A stretch of 64,000 bases of DNA from Nocardioidaceae bacterium (GCA_018672315.1 CP076053.1:1785827-1849826), one strand, 5' to 3'; positions 35,335 through 43,489 are shown, counted from the first letter of the stretch. Made by a program: numbers and translations. Notes: generated from the sequence alone by a model not told the origin.

Positions 35335-35877
35335 TCAGACCTGCAGACCCCATGGGTCAGTCGCAGAGGCTGTCGGCTCCGACCTGCTGTCATCGAGTCC
35401 GTCCTCGTCAGACCAGAACGCGGAGTCCGGCGTCGCAGCCCGGGCGGCGTCACGGTAGGCGGCCTGACTGTCGAACTCGCCCCGCTCCAACAGGAACCTC
35501 AGCGGAGGCGCCCACTCGTAGTAGGCGTTCACCTGGACGCACTGCTCGAGGAACTCTTCTTCGCTCAGGTGGACTTCGGCTTCGTCGCCGTCGCCGGTGT
35601 AGCCGTCGGTGAGGCAGACCCCGCATGCGACGCATTCGCCGATCGGCATCGGGGGGTAGAAGTGCCGTCCGCGGGCGCAGTCCAGCGCCGCCGGGTGGTT
35701 GACCTGCAACCAGGCGCGGATCGCGGCCGGGGTGACGAAGTGCCGGAGCTCGTAGCCGGACTCGAGTGAGGCGGTGACGCCGCCGTCGCGGAGGACGTGG
35801 GCGCGTGCCGCCTGGTAGCCCATCCCGGTGATCGACTGCAGGTCGCGGACGCGCTTCTTGAGCTTGGAGTGGTTCAT
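35335..35877 (-). CDS. Cargo orphan with conserved N-terminus, 180 aa
   Basis: The N-terminus KLKKRVRDLQSITGMGYQAARAHV resembles a short segment common in proteins of actinobacterial plasmids and integrative elements, probably a DNA-binding helical motif. A Cys pair CVACG lies near residue 83, and the C-terminus is acidic. The ATG at 35877 has AGGA upstream. No function is known. Confidence 0.62.
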   Translation of the reverse strand: MNHSKLKKRVRDLQSITGMGYQAARAHVLRDGGVTASLESGYELRHFVTPAAIRAWLQVNHPAALDCARGRHFYPPMPIGECVACGVCLTDGYTGDGDEAEVHLSEEEFLEQCVQVNAYYEWAPPLRFLLERGEFDSQAAYRDAARAATPDSAFWSDEDGLDDSRSEPTASATDPWGLQV

Positions 35878-36291
35878 CGTGGTTCCTGGTCCCAGGGGTC
35901 GTCGACGGCCGCGCCCGTTCTGTCGCCCCTGTGCAGGTGTGGATGAACGAATGTGTGCTGCTCGCGTGATGCCGCAGGTCTGCTTCCGCTCGAGTGCGAG
36001 AACGCCGGCGCGGGCTGGCTCTCACATCGCTCAGGTGTTCACGTCCACCTCTGCGCAGCACCGTAGCAGCGGGTGCCGACACCGCAACGCCACCGACTGC
36101 GACGGCGACATCCGCGAGCAGAAGCGCTGTGGCCGCAGACGTCCGCGGCCGACGTCACGGGTGGACGCGTGGAGCGGCAGGAGAGCGGCCAAGGTCGCCT
36201 CCCGGCGTCGGTCGCGACGGGCGACACCCCTCTCGACAGCAGCGCACGACGGCCTCGTGCGCAAGCCTCGAGAAGCCGGACCCTCGACGGG
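35878..36291. other. Stretch with no supported gene
   Basis: Frames here on either strand lack good starts and read as Arg/Ala-rich shadows. I see no clear repeat or hairpin. Confidence 0.35.
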
Positions 36292-36432
36292 ATGGACACC
36301 CCTGAGCAGCAGACACCTGCCCCCACCCCGACCCCCAGCGAGATAGCGCCTGCCGTTGCTGGTCTCGCGGTCACCTCGTCACGCGGTGGTCGCGGGACCG
36401 TCATCTTCGCCGAGCCGCCGCGGCGCTTCTGA
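36292..36432 (+). CDS. Possible small peptide, 46 aa
   Basis: ATG 36292 opens a 46-residue frame rich in Pro/Thr at its start and ending GRGTVIFAEPPRRF. GACGGG lies upstream. It stands 37 bp before the gene at 36470. The evidence is weak. Confidence 0.35.
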   Translation: MDTPEQQTPAPTPTPSEIAPAVAGLAVTSSRGGRGTVIFAEPPRRF

Positions 36433-36469
36433 CGTCGCAGCGCGGCAACGCATAGGGCAAGATCGGCGT

Positions 36470-36931
36470 GTGAGCGGACCCACCTTCATCCTCAGCGAAG
36501 ACTTCCAGTGGTCGGCCAGCCTGGCACCCGACTTGTTTCTGGTGATGCAGCTCCCACCGATGGGCGTGTTCCCAGCCGGCGACGGACAGCGCTCCTACGA
36601 CGGTTGGGTCGCTGTCTTACCCACACTCGGGTTCGACACGATCAGCGCATCCCCGACTTCCTGGCAGACGTCGCACGCTGTCGAACTGGAACTGTCTCCG
36701 TTCGGGGCTTCGACGGCGAAGCTGTACGTGACCCTCCCGGACGGCTCGCGGGGCAACTTCCCGCTCGACGACCTCGACCCGGGTTGGGCAAAGTCAGTCG
36801 CGACGGCCGGGCAAGTGCCGGTGATCTTCGCGCAGAACGCTATCGACTCGAAGAACGAGATCTCCGCCGAGCGCCTCAACGCCGAGATCGCCAGCGGAGC
36901 CGCACGCGGCGCCATCGTCATAGTCCGCTGA
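36470..36931 (+). CDS. Cargo orphan, 153 aa
   Basis: This 153-residue, beta-rich acidic protein from GTG 36470 has hydrophobic strands (LFLVMQLPPMGVF, AVELELSPFG, AKLYVTLPDG). No signal peptide or known domain is visible. It is convergent with the MucR-like gene, which ends 17 bp away. Confidence 0.6.
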   Translation: MSGPTFILSEDFQWSASLAPDLFLVMQLPPMGVFPAGDGQRSYDGWVAVLPTLGFDTISASPTSWQTSHAVELELSPFGASTAKLYVTLPDGSRGNFPLDDLDPGWAKSVATAGQVPVIFAQNAIDSKNEISAERLNAEIASGAARGAIVIVR

Positions 36932-36948
36932 CCAACCTGGCCCCACGC

Positions 36949-37614
36949 CTACGCGCCCGGGCCGGGCGGCGCGGCACCGCGCAGAAGCCGGGCAGCTGCA
37001 GAACCACCACATCCGAGCTCCTTTCGCACCCGGTGCGCTGACGCATCCTGTCCCCGGCGGTCGTCCAGGTAGGCCTCCAGGGACTCGAAGCCCAGATGCG
37101 CGGCGGCCTCCGTCCATCGCAGCCGCGCCGACTCCGAGCGCTGCCGCCGATGTGACCGCAACGACCCCGACGCGCCCGCAGACGACGCCGCCACACGCCC
37201 CTGGGAACGGCGGCTGCCCGCAGGCTGCGCCGCCACCCCCAGATCGTGCAGCTCACCCGATCGCGCCATCGCCTGACCCACCGCCAGCCCCTCGCGGACG
37301 CTGACGTTGTCCGCCCACCGCCGCGCGCCCTCCTCACGCCGCACCTGCGCCAGAGCAGGTGCCACCAGCGACGTCTTTCGGTTCAGACCGAACCGCTCGC
37401 GGTAGCCCGCCAGCGACAACCCGTGCCGCCGCAGGTGCCCCGCCGAGACGGCCGCGAGCGCATCACCGCACGCGTGACACACCACCGACCGGCCACTGTT
37501 GGTGACCAGGACCTCACCGAACGGCGCGAACAGCCACGCCCCGTCAGGCAACCGCCCACACGGCAGGTGCGGCTCTACCGCACTCGCCGACTCATCGCCG
37601 CCCACCCGCACCAC
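36949..37614 (-). CDS. MucR/Ros-like zinc-finger regulator, SOS-controlled
   Basis: This 221-residue protein has a CHACG...HLRRHGLSLAGYRERFGL segment (about residues 41-70). It matches the Cys2His2-like DNA-binding core of MucR/Ros regulators, including the HGL...YR...GL tail. Basic linkers and a conserved-looking C-terminus (RVRKELGCGGSAAARLLRG) follow; a decayed copy of that end occurs at 30641-30778. A consensus LexA box lies 10 bp upstream of the GTG start, with a TAGAAT -10 beside it, so the gene should be DNA-damage-inducible. Confidence 0.72.
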   Translation of the reverse strand: MVRVGGDESASAVEPHLPCGRLPDGAWLFAPFGEVLVTNSGRSVVCHACGDALAAVSAGHLRRHGLSLAGYRERFGLNRKTSLVAPALAQVRREEGARRWADNVSVREGLAVGQAMARSGELHDLGVAAQPAGSRRSQGRVAASSAGASGSLRSHRRQRSESARLRWTEAAAHLGFESLEAYLDDRRGQDASAHRVRKELGCGGSAAARLLRGAAPPGPGA

Positions 37615-37623
37615 CCCATTGAC

Positions 37624-37639
37624 TCGAACACATGTTCGA
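37624..37639. promoter_or_regulatory. LexA (SOS) box
   Basis: TCGAAC-ACAT-GTTCGA is a perfect match to the actinobacterial and Gram-positive LexA consensus (GAACRNRYGTTC core with TCGA ends). On the minus strand TAGAAT (37639-37644) abuts it as a -10 element for the MucR-like gene. Confidence 0.88.
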
Positions 37640-37684
37640 TTCTATCCTGCACTCATCCACCCGCCACCAGACCCGTTGAGATGC

Positions 37685-37702
37685 CGTGCAGACCTCTACA
37701 CG
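37685..37702. promoter_or_regulatory. 18-bp palindrome, copy 3 (one mismatch)
   Basis: CGTGCAGACCTCTACACG matches copies 1 and 2 except for one base in the left arm. It lies in the same gap as the LexA box, 71 bp upstream of the MucR-like gene. Confidence 0.65.
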
Positions 37703-37781
37703 CCGCGAGACAGACGCACCCTCAGTGCGCGCCGTCACGGTGCGGAAGAGCCGGGCAGCAGCGACGCCGCCTGGGTCTGGC

Positions 37782-38177
37782 CTACTGGTCGTCGAGGTCG
37801 CCGTCAGTCCGGCCGCGCTCCAGGACCTCGGCTGCAGGGACGGCCGAACGGAGGACCGCCGCCAGCCGCCAGGATGGCCACGCCGTTCCCGATCGGAGTG
37901 CGGAAAGCCGGTTGACGCTCACGCCTATGCGCGCGGAGAACGCGAGCTGGGTCGTGTTCTTCACCTTGAGGTACTTCTCGTAGTCCAGCACCAGCTGGCG
38001 CAGATCCCGAACCGCTCGCAGATGCGCCCTGGCCTGGTCACGCGTCAAGCCGTAGGTCCGGAACGCCTCAGCAGGCACGACGAGACGACCGTGCGGCCAC
38101 CCGCCCGCGACGAAGTCGGCCGGGGTGAGGTTGTCCAGAGGCGAGCGGCGCTGGGGTCCCGCCGCCTGCTCGCTCAC
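37782..38177 (-). CDS. Cargo orphan, possible DNA-binding protein, 131 aa
   Basis: This 131-residue protein contains LTPADFVAGGW near the N-terminus. Around residues 75-105 a region (TQLAFSARIGVSVNRLSALRSG) resembles an XRE-like helix-turn-helix. It is divergent from the transposition operon with an 80-bp gap, so a regulatory link is possible. The tail is acidic. Confidence 0.6.
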   Translation of the reverse strand: MSEQAAGPQRRSPLDNLTPADFVAGGWPHGRLVVPAEAFRTYGLTRDQARAHLRAVRDLRQLVLDYEKYLKVKNTTQLAFSARIGVSVNRLSALRSGTAWPSWRLAAVLRSAVPAAEVLERGRTDGDLDDQ

Positions 38178-38257
38178 GAGGCGAACCTTCGCAGCGCTGG
38201 GGGCGCACGAGCGGTCGCACGCCGCCGTACGTCACCGTTCACCGCTTTGCAGAAGCG

Positions 38258-39283
38258 ATGCACAGTGATTTCGGCGTGCTCGCGGCGCCGTTTCAGGGGT
38301 GCCCAGGCACCAGTGGCGCCGTGTCACTCAACCGAACCCTCGCAGCCACCCTCGACCGGGTGGTCCCCGTGAGCGCAGACCCGAACGTCGGCGGCCGACC
38401 CGCACCCTCCGGCACCGTCGAGAACGGCGCAGGTCGGCGCGGCGGTCGTGCTCGGCCGATGCCAGGCGTCATCACGGTGACCCCCAACCGCCGCCGCAGC
38501 AGTCAGAGCGACCTCATCGACTCTCGACCCTCGCGAGTCCAGAAGGCGGCGATGGTCGCCGGCGAGCAGCTCGCGCACGACCTCCTCGCGACAGGCTTCC
38601 CCGCCACCCTCGCTGGTCAAGCCGACGCGCTGGCGACGTGGTGCGACCCGATCGTGACCGAGTTCGCCGATAGGCTCGACCGCCGAGGCGTCGCGTTCCT
38701 CGAAGCCAGCGCCCGACACCTCGTCACCCACCAGCAGCCGGCCGGGCTGCGCTTCGCCTCGCACGCCGCACTCTCGGCAGCGTTGGCGGCCAACCAGCCG
38801 AGCCCCTCGGCAGCGGAGACCGACGGCGAGCCGGACGAGGCACCTGAGCTCGTGGGCCGTCGCCGACCGGTGTGGGTCCACCGGGACGGGGTCGAGGGCG
38901 GTCTCCTGCTCGACCGCGTTCACTACGCGTCCCGGCCAGGTCACATCGAGGTCGACCGGTGGGTGCGCGGCAAGGTCGCCGACGACCTCCGCCGGGCTCT
39001 GACCTACCTGCGCCACACGCTCCCCACGACTGACGCGGACCAGGAGCTCAGCCGCGTCCTGGGGGTTCGGGTCCTGTCCCACCGGGTGCCCTACCGCAGC
39101 GTCCACTTCCCAGCGGCACGGACGCAGGAGGGCGACCTGGTGGTGGGCGCGCCGCACACCATCGGCGACTGCTGGGTCTGCGACCCCAGTCACGAGACCG
39201 GGCGGTCCCTGCTCGACTCGCCAACACAAGCCCGGCCACTCTCGACCACGTCGGCCATGGGCTCGACGGCGGTGGCGTCGTGA
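38258..39283 (+). CDS. First gene of the transposition operon, unrecognised
   Basis: The frame gives up to 341 residues. The start is uncertain: ATG 38258, GTG 38321 and ATG 38459 are all possible, and the first 65 residues look poorly structured. The better part has a helical region (VAGEQLAHDLLATGFPATLAG), an acidic linker, and a C-terminal domain with CWVCDPSHE, a possible metal site. Its stop overlaps the transposase start by GTGA. It does not resemble TnsA (no endonuclease motif seen) or TniQ. Position and coupling argue for a role in transposition. Confidence 0.65.
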   Translation: MHSDFGVLAAPFQGCPGTSGAVSLNRTLAATLDRVVPVSADPNVGGRPAPSGTVENGAGRRGGRARPMPGVITVTPNRRRSSQSDLIDSRPSRVQKAAMVAGEQLAHDLLATGFPATLAGQADALATWCDPIVTEFADRLDRRGVAFLEASARHLVTHQQPAGLRFASHAALSAALAANQPSPSAAETDGEPDEAPELVGRRRPVWVHRDGVEGGLLLDRVHYASRPGHIEVDRWVRGKVADDLRRALTYLRHTLPTTDADQELSRVLGVRVLSHRVPYRSVHFPAARTQEGDLVVGAPHTIGDCWVCDPSHETGRSLLDSPTQARPLSTTSAMGSTAVAS

Positions 39284-41109
39284 GTGGGCAGGCGGTCAGC
39301 CTCGAGGAGGCCCGCCAGCGGCGCTCCTCGCCGACCGGGAGCCGACGCGGCCTGGGTGACCACGGCAAGCGCACCAGCGAGGCGACGCGCGACGCCGCGG
39401 TGCTGTTCCTCCTCGAGCGCGGCACCATCACCGGCAAGGTGACCCTGGACGACAAGAAGGTCGCCGCTCGTCGCGCGGACGTGACCGTCCGCACCATCAA
39501 CACGTGGTGGCGTGCCGCCTGCGAACTGCAGGTCGAGGAGCTCCAGCCCGTCACCGGCACCGAGCCGCTGCCGTCGTGGCTCTACCGCTACCAGGACGCG
39601 AATGACCTGCAGCTCACCCCCGCCGAGGTGTCCTTCTTCGGCCGGTTCAGCCGCACCATCGACGCCATCCGCGCCATCCACGCAGACCCGACCCACCGCC
39701 TGCACCACTACTCCCGCAGCGCGCTCTACGGAGCCTGGGACAACGTCAGCAAAGCCGTGCGTGAGGGCGCGCGGAAGGGGTCGGCCGCACAGCGGGCCAT
39801 CGAGGCGACCTGGCCGCTCACCGGCCGCGAACGCGTCAACGAGACCTGGTCCATCGACGAGTACGACCTCAAGCTGTCGGCACGCAACGAGAACGGCGAG
39901 CTCATCGAACCGAAGCTGCTCCTCATCCGCGACCGCGCCAGCGGCCTCCCGCTCGCCTACAGCGTCCTGCCCTACGGAGCCCGCGGAGAAGACACCGGAG
40001 TGCTCCTCGCCGCCGCCGCGATCGGCTACAGCTGCCCGGACCCGCGCGACCCCTCCCGCACGGTCGAAGTCTCCGGTGTGGCCCGGCTGCTCGTGTCCGA
40101 CCAGCACGGCAACCTCATCGGCACCGACGCGAAGGCCGCCGCGCGACGGCTCGGCATCGGCAACGACCCCATCGCGTCCCACACACCGCAGTCCAACGGC
40201 GACCACGAGCAGATGCACCTGTCGCTGGTCGGTCACTTCGCCGACGGCGCCGGCTCCCGTCGCGGCTGGAAGAACATCGCCGACGAACGACTCGACCACG
40301 GCGAGCTGCCCTTCGAGGCTGTCGTCGCCGAGGTTGACGACTGGTTCGCCACCTACATCGCCACCCCCTACCAGTCCGGGCCGTACGCCGGCAGAAGTCG
40401 CCTCGAGGTCTACGCCGACCTCCGCGCCCAGGAGCAGGTCTACGAAGGCCCCACCCTGACCGAGGAGGATGAAGGCGCGGTCGCCCGGTACGCCGGAGAG
40501 CGCACCTACGACGCCACCCGCGGCCTCCACTTCGAGGGCCGCTACTGGCTCTCGAACACGCTCGCGGACACCGCCAAGCCCGGCGAGCGCATCACCCTGC
40601 GGCAGCTGCTCGACCCCGACACCCTCTACGCGTACGACCGCAAGGGCCGCTTCATCGGCACGGTCTCGCCCCGCGACGAGGCCCCCGTCGGCGAGGTCGA
40701 GAAGGGGCACCAGCACCGGGCACAGCGAGACAGGTTCACGCAACGCGCCGTGGCGGAGCAGCGGGCGAGCCAGGCTCGTGACGACGCGCTTGACGCCTGG
40801 GACGAGGTCGGGGACGCGCTCGCGGACGCTTCCGAAAGCGACGCAACCGAGGCCGTCGGACCAGAAGTTGCGGGCCGCGACCACCAGGACCTGCCGCCCA
40901 CCTACGAGGGCGTCACCGCCACCTCGCCGTCGCAGAGGCCCTCAGCGGCTCCTGCGGGTGGCACCACCCGCAACCGCAGGTCACCCCGCCGAGGGCGCCA
41001 GGACCCGCAGGTGCGTCCACCCGATGCGCTGAGCGACGACCAGCTCGAAGATCTGGCCGACTCATACGGCCAGAACGCCGACAGCGAGGAAGGCAGCGAC
41101 GATGAGTAG
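39280..41109 (+). CDS. tniA: TniA/TnsB-type transposase (DDE integrase core)
   Basis: This 609-residue transposase cuts and joins the element ends. Its N-terminal helix-turn-helix region (about 35-80) should bind the end repeats. The rve core has Asp193 (WSIDEYDL), Asp274 (LLVSDQHG) and Glu310 (PQSNGDHEQ), with exactly 35 residues between the last two. A Mu-type beta-barrel domain follows (about 390-460). A long charged tail is the likely contact for the ATPase. The start overlaps the upstream stop and the end overlaps tniB by eight bases. Confidence 0.93.
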   Translation: MSGQAVSLEEARQRRSSPTGSRRGLGDHGKRTSEATRDAAVLFLLERGTITGKVTLDDKKVAARRADVTVRTINTWWRAACELQVEELQPVTGTEPLPSWLYRYQDANDLQLTPAEVSFFGRFSRTIDAIRAIHADPTHRLHHYSRSALYGAWDNVSKAVREGARKGSAAQRAIEATWPLTGRERVNETWSIDEYDLKLSARNENGELIEPKLLLIRDRASGLPLAYSVLPYGARGEDTGVLLAAAAIGYSCPDPRDPSRTVEVSGVARLLVSDQHGNLIGTDAKAAARRLGIGNDPIASHTPQSNGDHEQMHLSLVGHFADGAGSRRGWKNIADERLDHGELPFEAVVAEVDDWFATYIATPYQSGPYAGRSRLEVYADLRAQEQVYEGPTLTEEDEGAVARYAGERTYDATRGLHFEGRYWLSNTLADTAKPGERITLRQLLDPDTLYAYDRKGRFIGTVSPRDEAPVGEVEKGHQHRAQRDRFTQRAVAEQRASQARDDALDAWDEVGDALADASESDATEAVGPEVAGRDHQDLPPTYEGVTATSPSQRPSAAPAGGTTRNRRSPRRGRQDPQVRPPDALSDDQLEDLADSYGQNADSEEGSDDE

Positions 41110-41917
41110 CGAGCCCACCTTGAAGCGCAGGCCCTGGCGCATCGAGGACGCGGAGGGCCAGCTGCCGGCTCGTCTGCAGCGGAACCTGGTCGAAGGGTCC
41201 CGGCTGGTGGTCACGCGGCAGATGAGCACACTGGCGGCCGGGATGCCCAGCGCTCTGAAGCGCGGCGCGGCCATTGCGGTCTCAGGGCCCTGGGGGTCAG
41301 GCAAGTCGACCCTGCTCGCGGCGGTGGCTGCGGTCGCCGACGTCCACACCGCCACCGCGAACATCCCGCGCGGCTACACCGACAAGCAGCTGTGGGACGA
41401 GATCGCGGCAGCCGTCATCGGCGCCCCCGTGGACGGGACGGCAGCCGAGATGCGCAAGGCCGCCCGTGAGCATCTCACCCGGCAGCCGACCCTGCTCATC
41501 GTCGACGAGGCACAGCACATCAGCCCGAAGGCCCTCGAACAGCTCCGCTGGCTATGGGACCACCCCTTCCCGCAGTTCGCCATCATCCTGGCCGGGTCGA
41601 ACCTGCTCGAGCACCTCGACGCCCAACCGGCCATCGGGACGCGCATCGACCGGCGCATCCTCCTCGACTACCAAGCCACCGACCAGATGGTCGACAACAT
41701 CCGCGCCCACCACCCCGGCGCCGCCGACACCGACCCAGACGTCCTCGCGGCCATCGACGCCCACTACGCCAAAGGGTCGTGGCGAGCCTGGTCCAAGCTC
41801 CTCCTCGAACTGCGCGACCTGAACCAACGCGGCCCCATCACCATCGCCCAAGCCCAACGAGCCATCCACGCCATCGCGGGATACCCAGTCGACCTGACCT
41901 GTGCAGCCGAGCGATGA
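41102..41917 (+). CDS. tniB: TniB/TnsC-type AAA+ ATPase
   Basis: This 271-residue transposition regulator activates the transposase and selects target DNA in Tn5053/Tn7-type elements. Walker A GPWGSGKST is at 62-70, Walker B LLIVDEAQHI at 131-140, and sensor-1-like IILAGSN at about 156. Length and motifs fit TniB. The ATG at 41102 lies within the end of tniA. The stop overlaps the fourth gene by ATGA. Confidence 0.92.
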   Translation: MSSEPTLKRRPWRIEDAEGQLPARLQRNLVEGSRLVVTRQMSTLAAGMPSALKRGAAIAVSGPWGSGKSTLLAAVAAVADVHTATANIPRGYTDKQLWDEIAAAVIGAPVDGTAAEMRKAAREHLTRQPTLLIVDEAQHISPKALEQLRWLWDHPFPQFAIILAGSNLLEHLDAQPAIGTRIDRRILLDYQATDQMVDNIRAHHPGAADTDPDVLAAIDAHYAKGSWRAWSKLLLELRDLNQRGPITIAQAQRAIHAIAGYPVDLTCAAER

Positions 41918-42894
41918 CCCCAGCGCCAACCACGGTCGCGACGCTCGTAGCGCCGGCCGAGCTGACGGACCTGCTCCGGGCTCTGCGCGCGGCCACCGCC
42001 AGCTTCGATGACACCGCCTGGGTGAGACCCGCGCCCGGCGAGACCGGCAGCGGCCTCGCGACCCTCAGCCAGGACCTCCTCGACGCGCTGGGAGCCGTCG
42101 GACTCAGCCGCCCGCGAGCAGTTGGCGAACGCCACCTACTCCGACCCCTCGTCCACCTCATCCACGGACCCGTCCGACACCTGGTCGTCGAAGGCGCCCA
42201 AGCGCTGAGCGTCGAGACGTTGGCCGAACTGCACCAGACCGCCATCCTCGGCGACCTCTCGCTGTGGCTGCTGCTCGACCCGACCAGTGTCTTTACCGGC
42301 CCGGCACCCCAAGAACGCCACCGGACATCGCTCCTCAGGTGGCTGGACGGAGCCGCCGAGGTCATCCCATCCCACGAGGTCCTCGACCAGTGGTCCCGAC
42401 GAGCCGGCTCGGAGCTCTGCGCCGTCCCCTCGCTGTCGTGGTGGACCGAGCCGCTCCGCCGCGACCGCGAGCTCCACCCCTGCCCGGCCCACCGGCACCT
42501 TGCGGACTGCCTGATGTCTTGGGGACGCCGCGGACTCAGCCTCGGTCAGACGAGTCCGACTCTGCACCGACAACGCCTCGTGGAATGGGCACATCGCCCC
42601 ACGGCATCGGTCATCGACCGGTGGCACCTGACCGCAGCCGGCCGGGACTTCTACACCCCCGGGATGGACGCACTCGCCTACGTCGCACCCACGGCCGCCG
42701 ACCTACTTGTGCGCGACGTGGCGCCAGACGGCGCAACCGTTCATGTGGAAGGCCAAGACGTCCCGGTCCCCGCTGAGCGCCGCGATGCCGTGGCACGACT
42801 GCGGACCAGCCGCCGCGTGGCCGGCTGCCACCCCCTCGAGCCCATCAGGGGCATCTTCGACTCGGTCCAGGACAAGCGCCCGCGGCGGCGCTGA
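41914..42894 (+). CDS. TniB-like protein with degenerate ATPase motifs
   Basis: This 326-residue protein, last of the operon, starts at ATG 41914 in overlap with tniB. Residues 39-50 read PAPGETGSGLAT where a P-loop would be, with Leu in place of the Lys. Residues 90-97 read LVVEGAQA against VDEAQ in TniB. It may therefore be a paralogue that lost ATP hydrolysis, or a TniQ substitute. The C-terminal half is basic, with WW and HPCPAH segments, and may bind DNA. No TniQ zinc finger is visible. A strong terminator follows. Confidence 0.75.
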   Translation: MTPAPTTVATLVAPAELTDLLRALRAATASFDDTAWVRPAPGETGSGLATLSQDLLDALGAVGLSRPRAVGERHLLRPLVHLIHGPVRHLVVEGAQALSVETLAELHQTAILGDLSLWLLLDPTSVFTGPAPQERHRTSLLRWLDGAAEVIPSHEVLDQWSRRAGSELCAVPSLSWWTEPLRRDRELHPCPAHRHLADCLMSWGRRGLSLGQTSPTLHRQRLVEWAHRPTASVIDRWHLTAAGRDFYTPGMDALAYVAPTAADLLVRDVAPDGATVHVEGQDVPVPAERRDAVARLRTSRRVAGCHPLEPIRGIFDSVQDKRPRRR

Positions 42895-42915
42895 CTACGA
42901 ACCCTCACCCCCGCA

Positions 42916-42943
42916 GGGCCCGGAGCTGTCTAGCTCCGGGCCC
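42916..42943 (+). terminator. Terminator of the transposition operon
   Basis: Perfect 12-bp arms (GGGCCCGGAGCT and complement) enclose four bases, 21 bp past the last stop, followed by TTCGT. Confidence 0.88.
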
Positions 42944-42985
42944 TTCGTCGTGCCCAGGCACACACCCACGCGGACGGCTGCCGCT

Positions 42986-43078
42986 GAGTTTCCTGGCTGG
43001 ACGGGCAGTTTCCCGAGTGGACGGGCGAAGTTTCCTCATCGGACGCGATGTTCGTCCAGCCGAGTTTCCTCAGTGGAC
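42986..43078 (-). other. Right-end transposase-site array (four copies)
   Basis: Four copies of the 17-bp end motif lie at 42986-43002, 43006-43022, 43028-43044 and 43062-43078, inverted relative to the left-end array. The shared core is GTTTCC with GGAC at the distal end. The uneven spacing (20, 22, 34 bp) is typical of asymmetric Tn7-like ends. Confidence 0.85.
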
Positions 43079-43096
43079 GCCCCCGCGTAGATCCCG

Positions 43097-43119
43097 GGAA
43101 ACTCCCGCTGGATTCCGCA
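43097..43119 (-). repeat. Right terminal inverted repeat
   Basis: This is the exact 23-bp complement of 16728-16750, ending in CA. Confidence 0.97.
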
Positions 43120-43489
43120 GGAGGTCCGGGGTGCCGAGGTGGTCGACCTGCTCGCCGCGCTGAACACCGGCCACGAAGGGGGGTGCGGCACCGTGCACGC
43201 CAACTCGGCCGTGGACGTGGTCTCCCGGCTCGAGACGCTCACCCTCGCCGCCGGGCTGCCGCGGGACGCGGCGCACAGCCAGATCGGCGCCGCGCTGCAC
43301 GTGGTCGTGCACCTCGTGCGCCGGCCGGACGGCTCCCGCCGGGTGGGCGAGATCGGCGTGGTCGAGGTGGGCGAGGACCACCTGGTCCGCGTGCTCCTCG
43401 CCCTCTCCCTCGACCGTGACGACACCATGCGCGAGGGACCCGGGGCGCCCGTGCTCCTCGAGCTGCTGCGCGAGCGGGGTCCGGTGTGA
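43120..43489 (+). pseudogene. cpaF: cpaF/tadA pilus ATPase, 3' part
   Basis: The right half of the split ATPase starts with the second copy of the target duplication (43120-43124). It reads RGAEVVDLLAALNTGHEGG, then GTVHANS, the conserved His-box of type II/IV secretion ATPases. GTG 43139 could start a fragment of about 116 residues, but it lacks the P-loop. It overlaps tadB by GTGA, so ribosomes once passed directly from cpaF to tadB. The inserted element may now limit tadB expression. Confidence 0.93.

Larger units (their letters stand above)
16728..43119 (+). mobile_element. 26.4-kb TniA/TniB (Tn7/Tn5053-class) transposon carrying a defence-type cargo
   Basis: The element is bounded by 23-bp perfect inverted repeats beginning TG and ending CA and by a 5-bp target duplication. 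Removing it with one duplication restores cpaF exactly. Transposition genes lie at the right end (38258-42894) and read toward that end. Cargo runs from 16910 to about 38177. Arrays of a 17-bp motif lie inside both ends, as in transposons whose transposase binds several sites. The cargo is more AT-tolerant and less uniform in codon use than the flanking core. No TniQ, TnsA or resolvase is recognisable. Confidence 0.95.
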
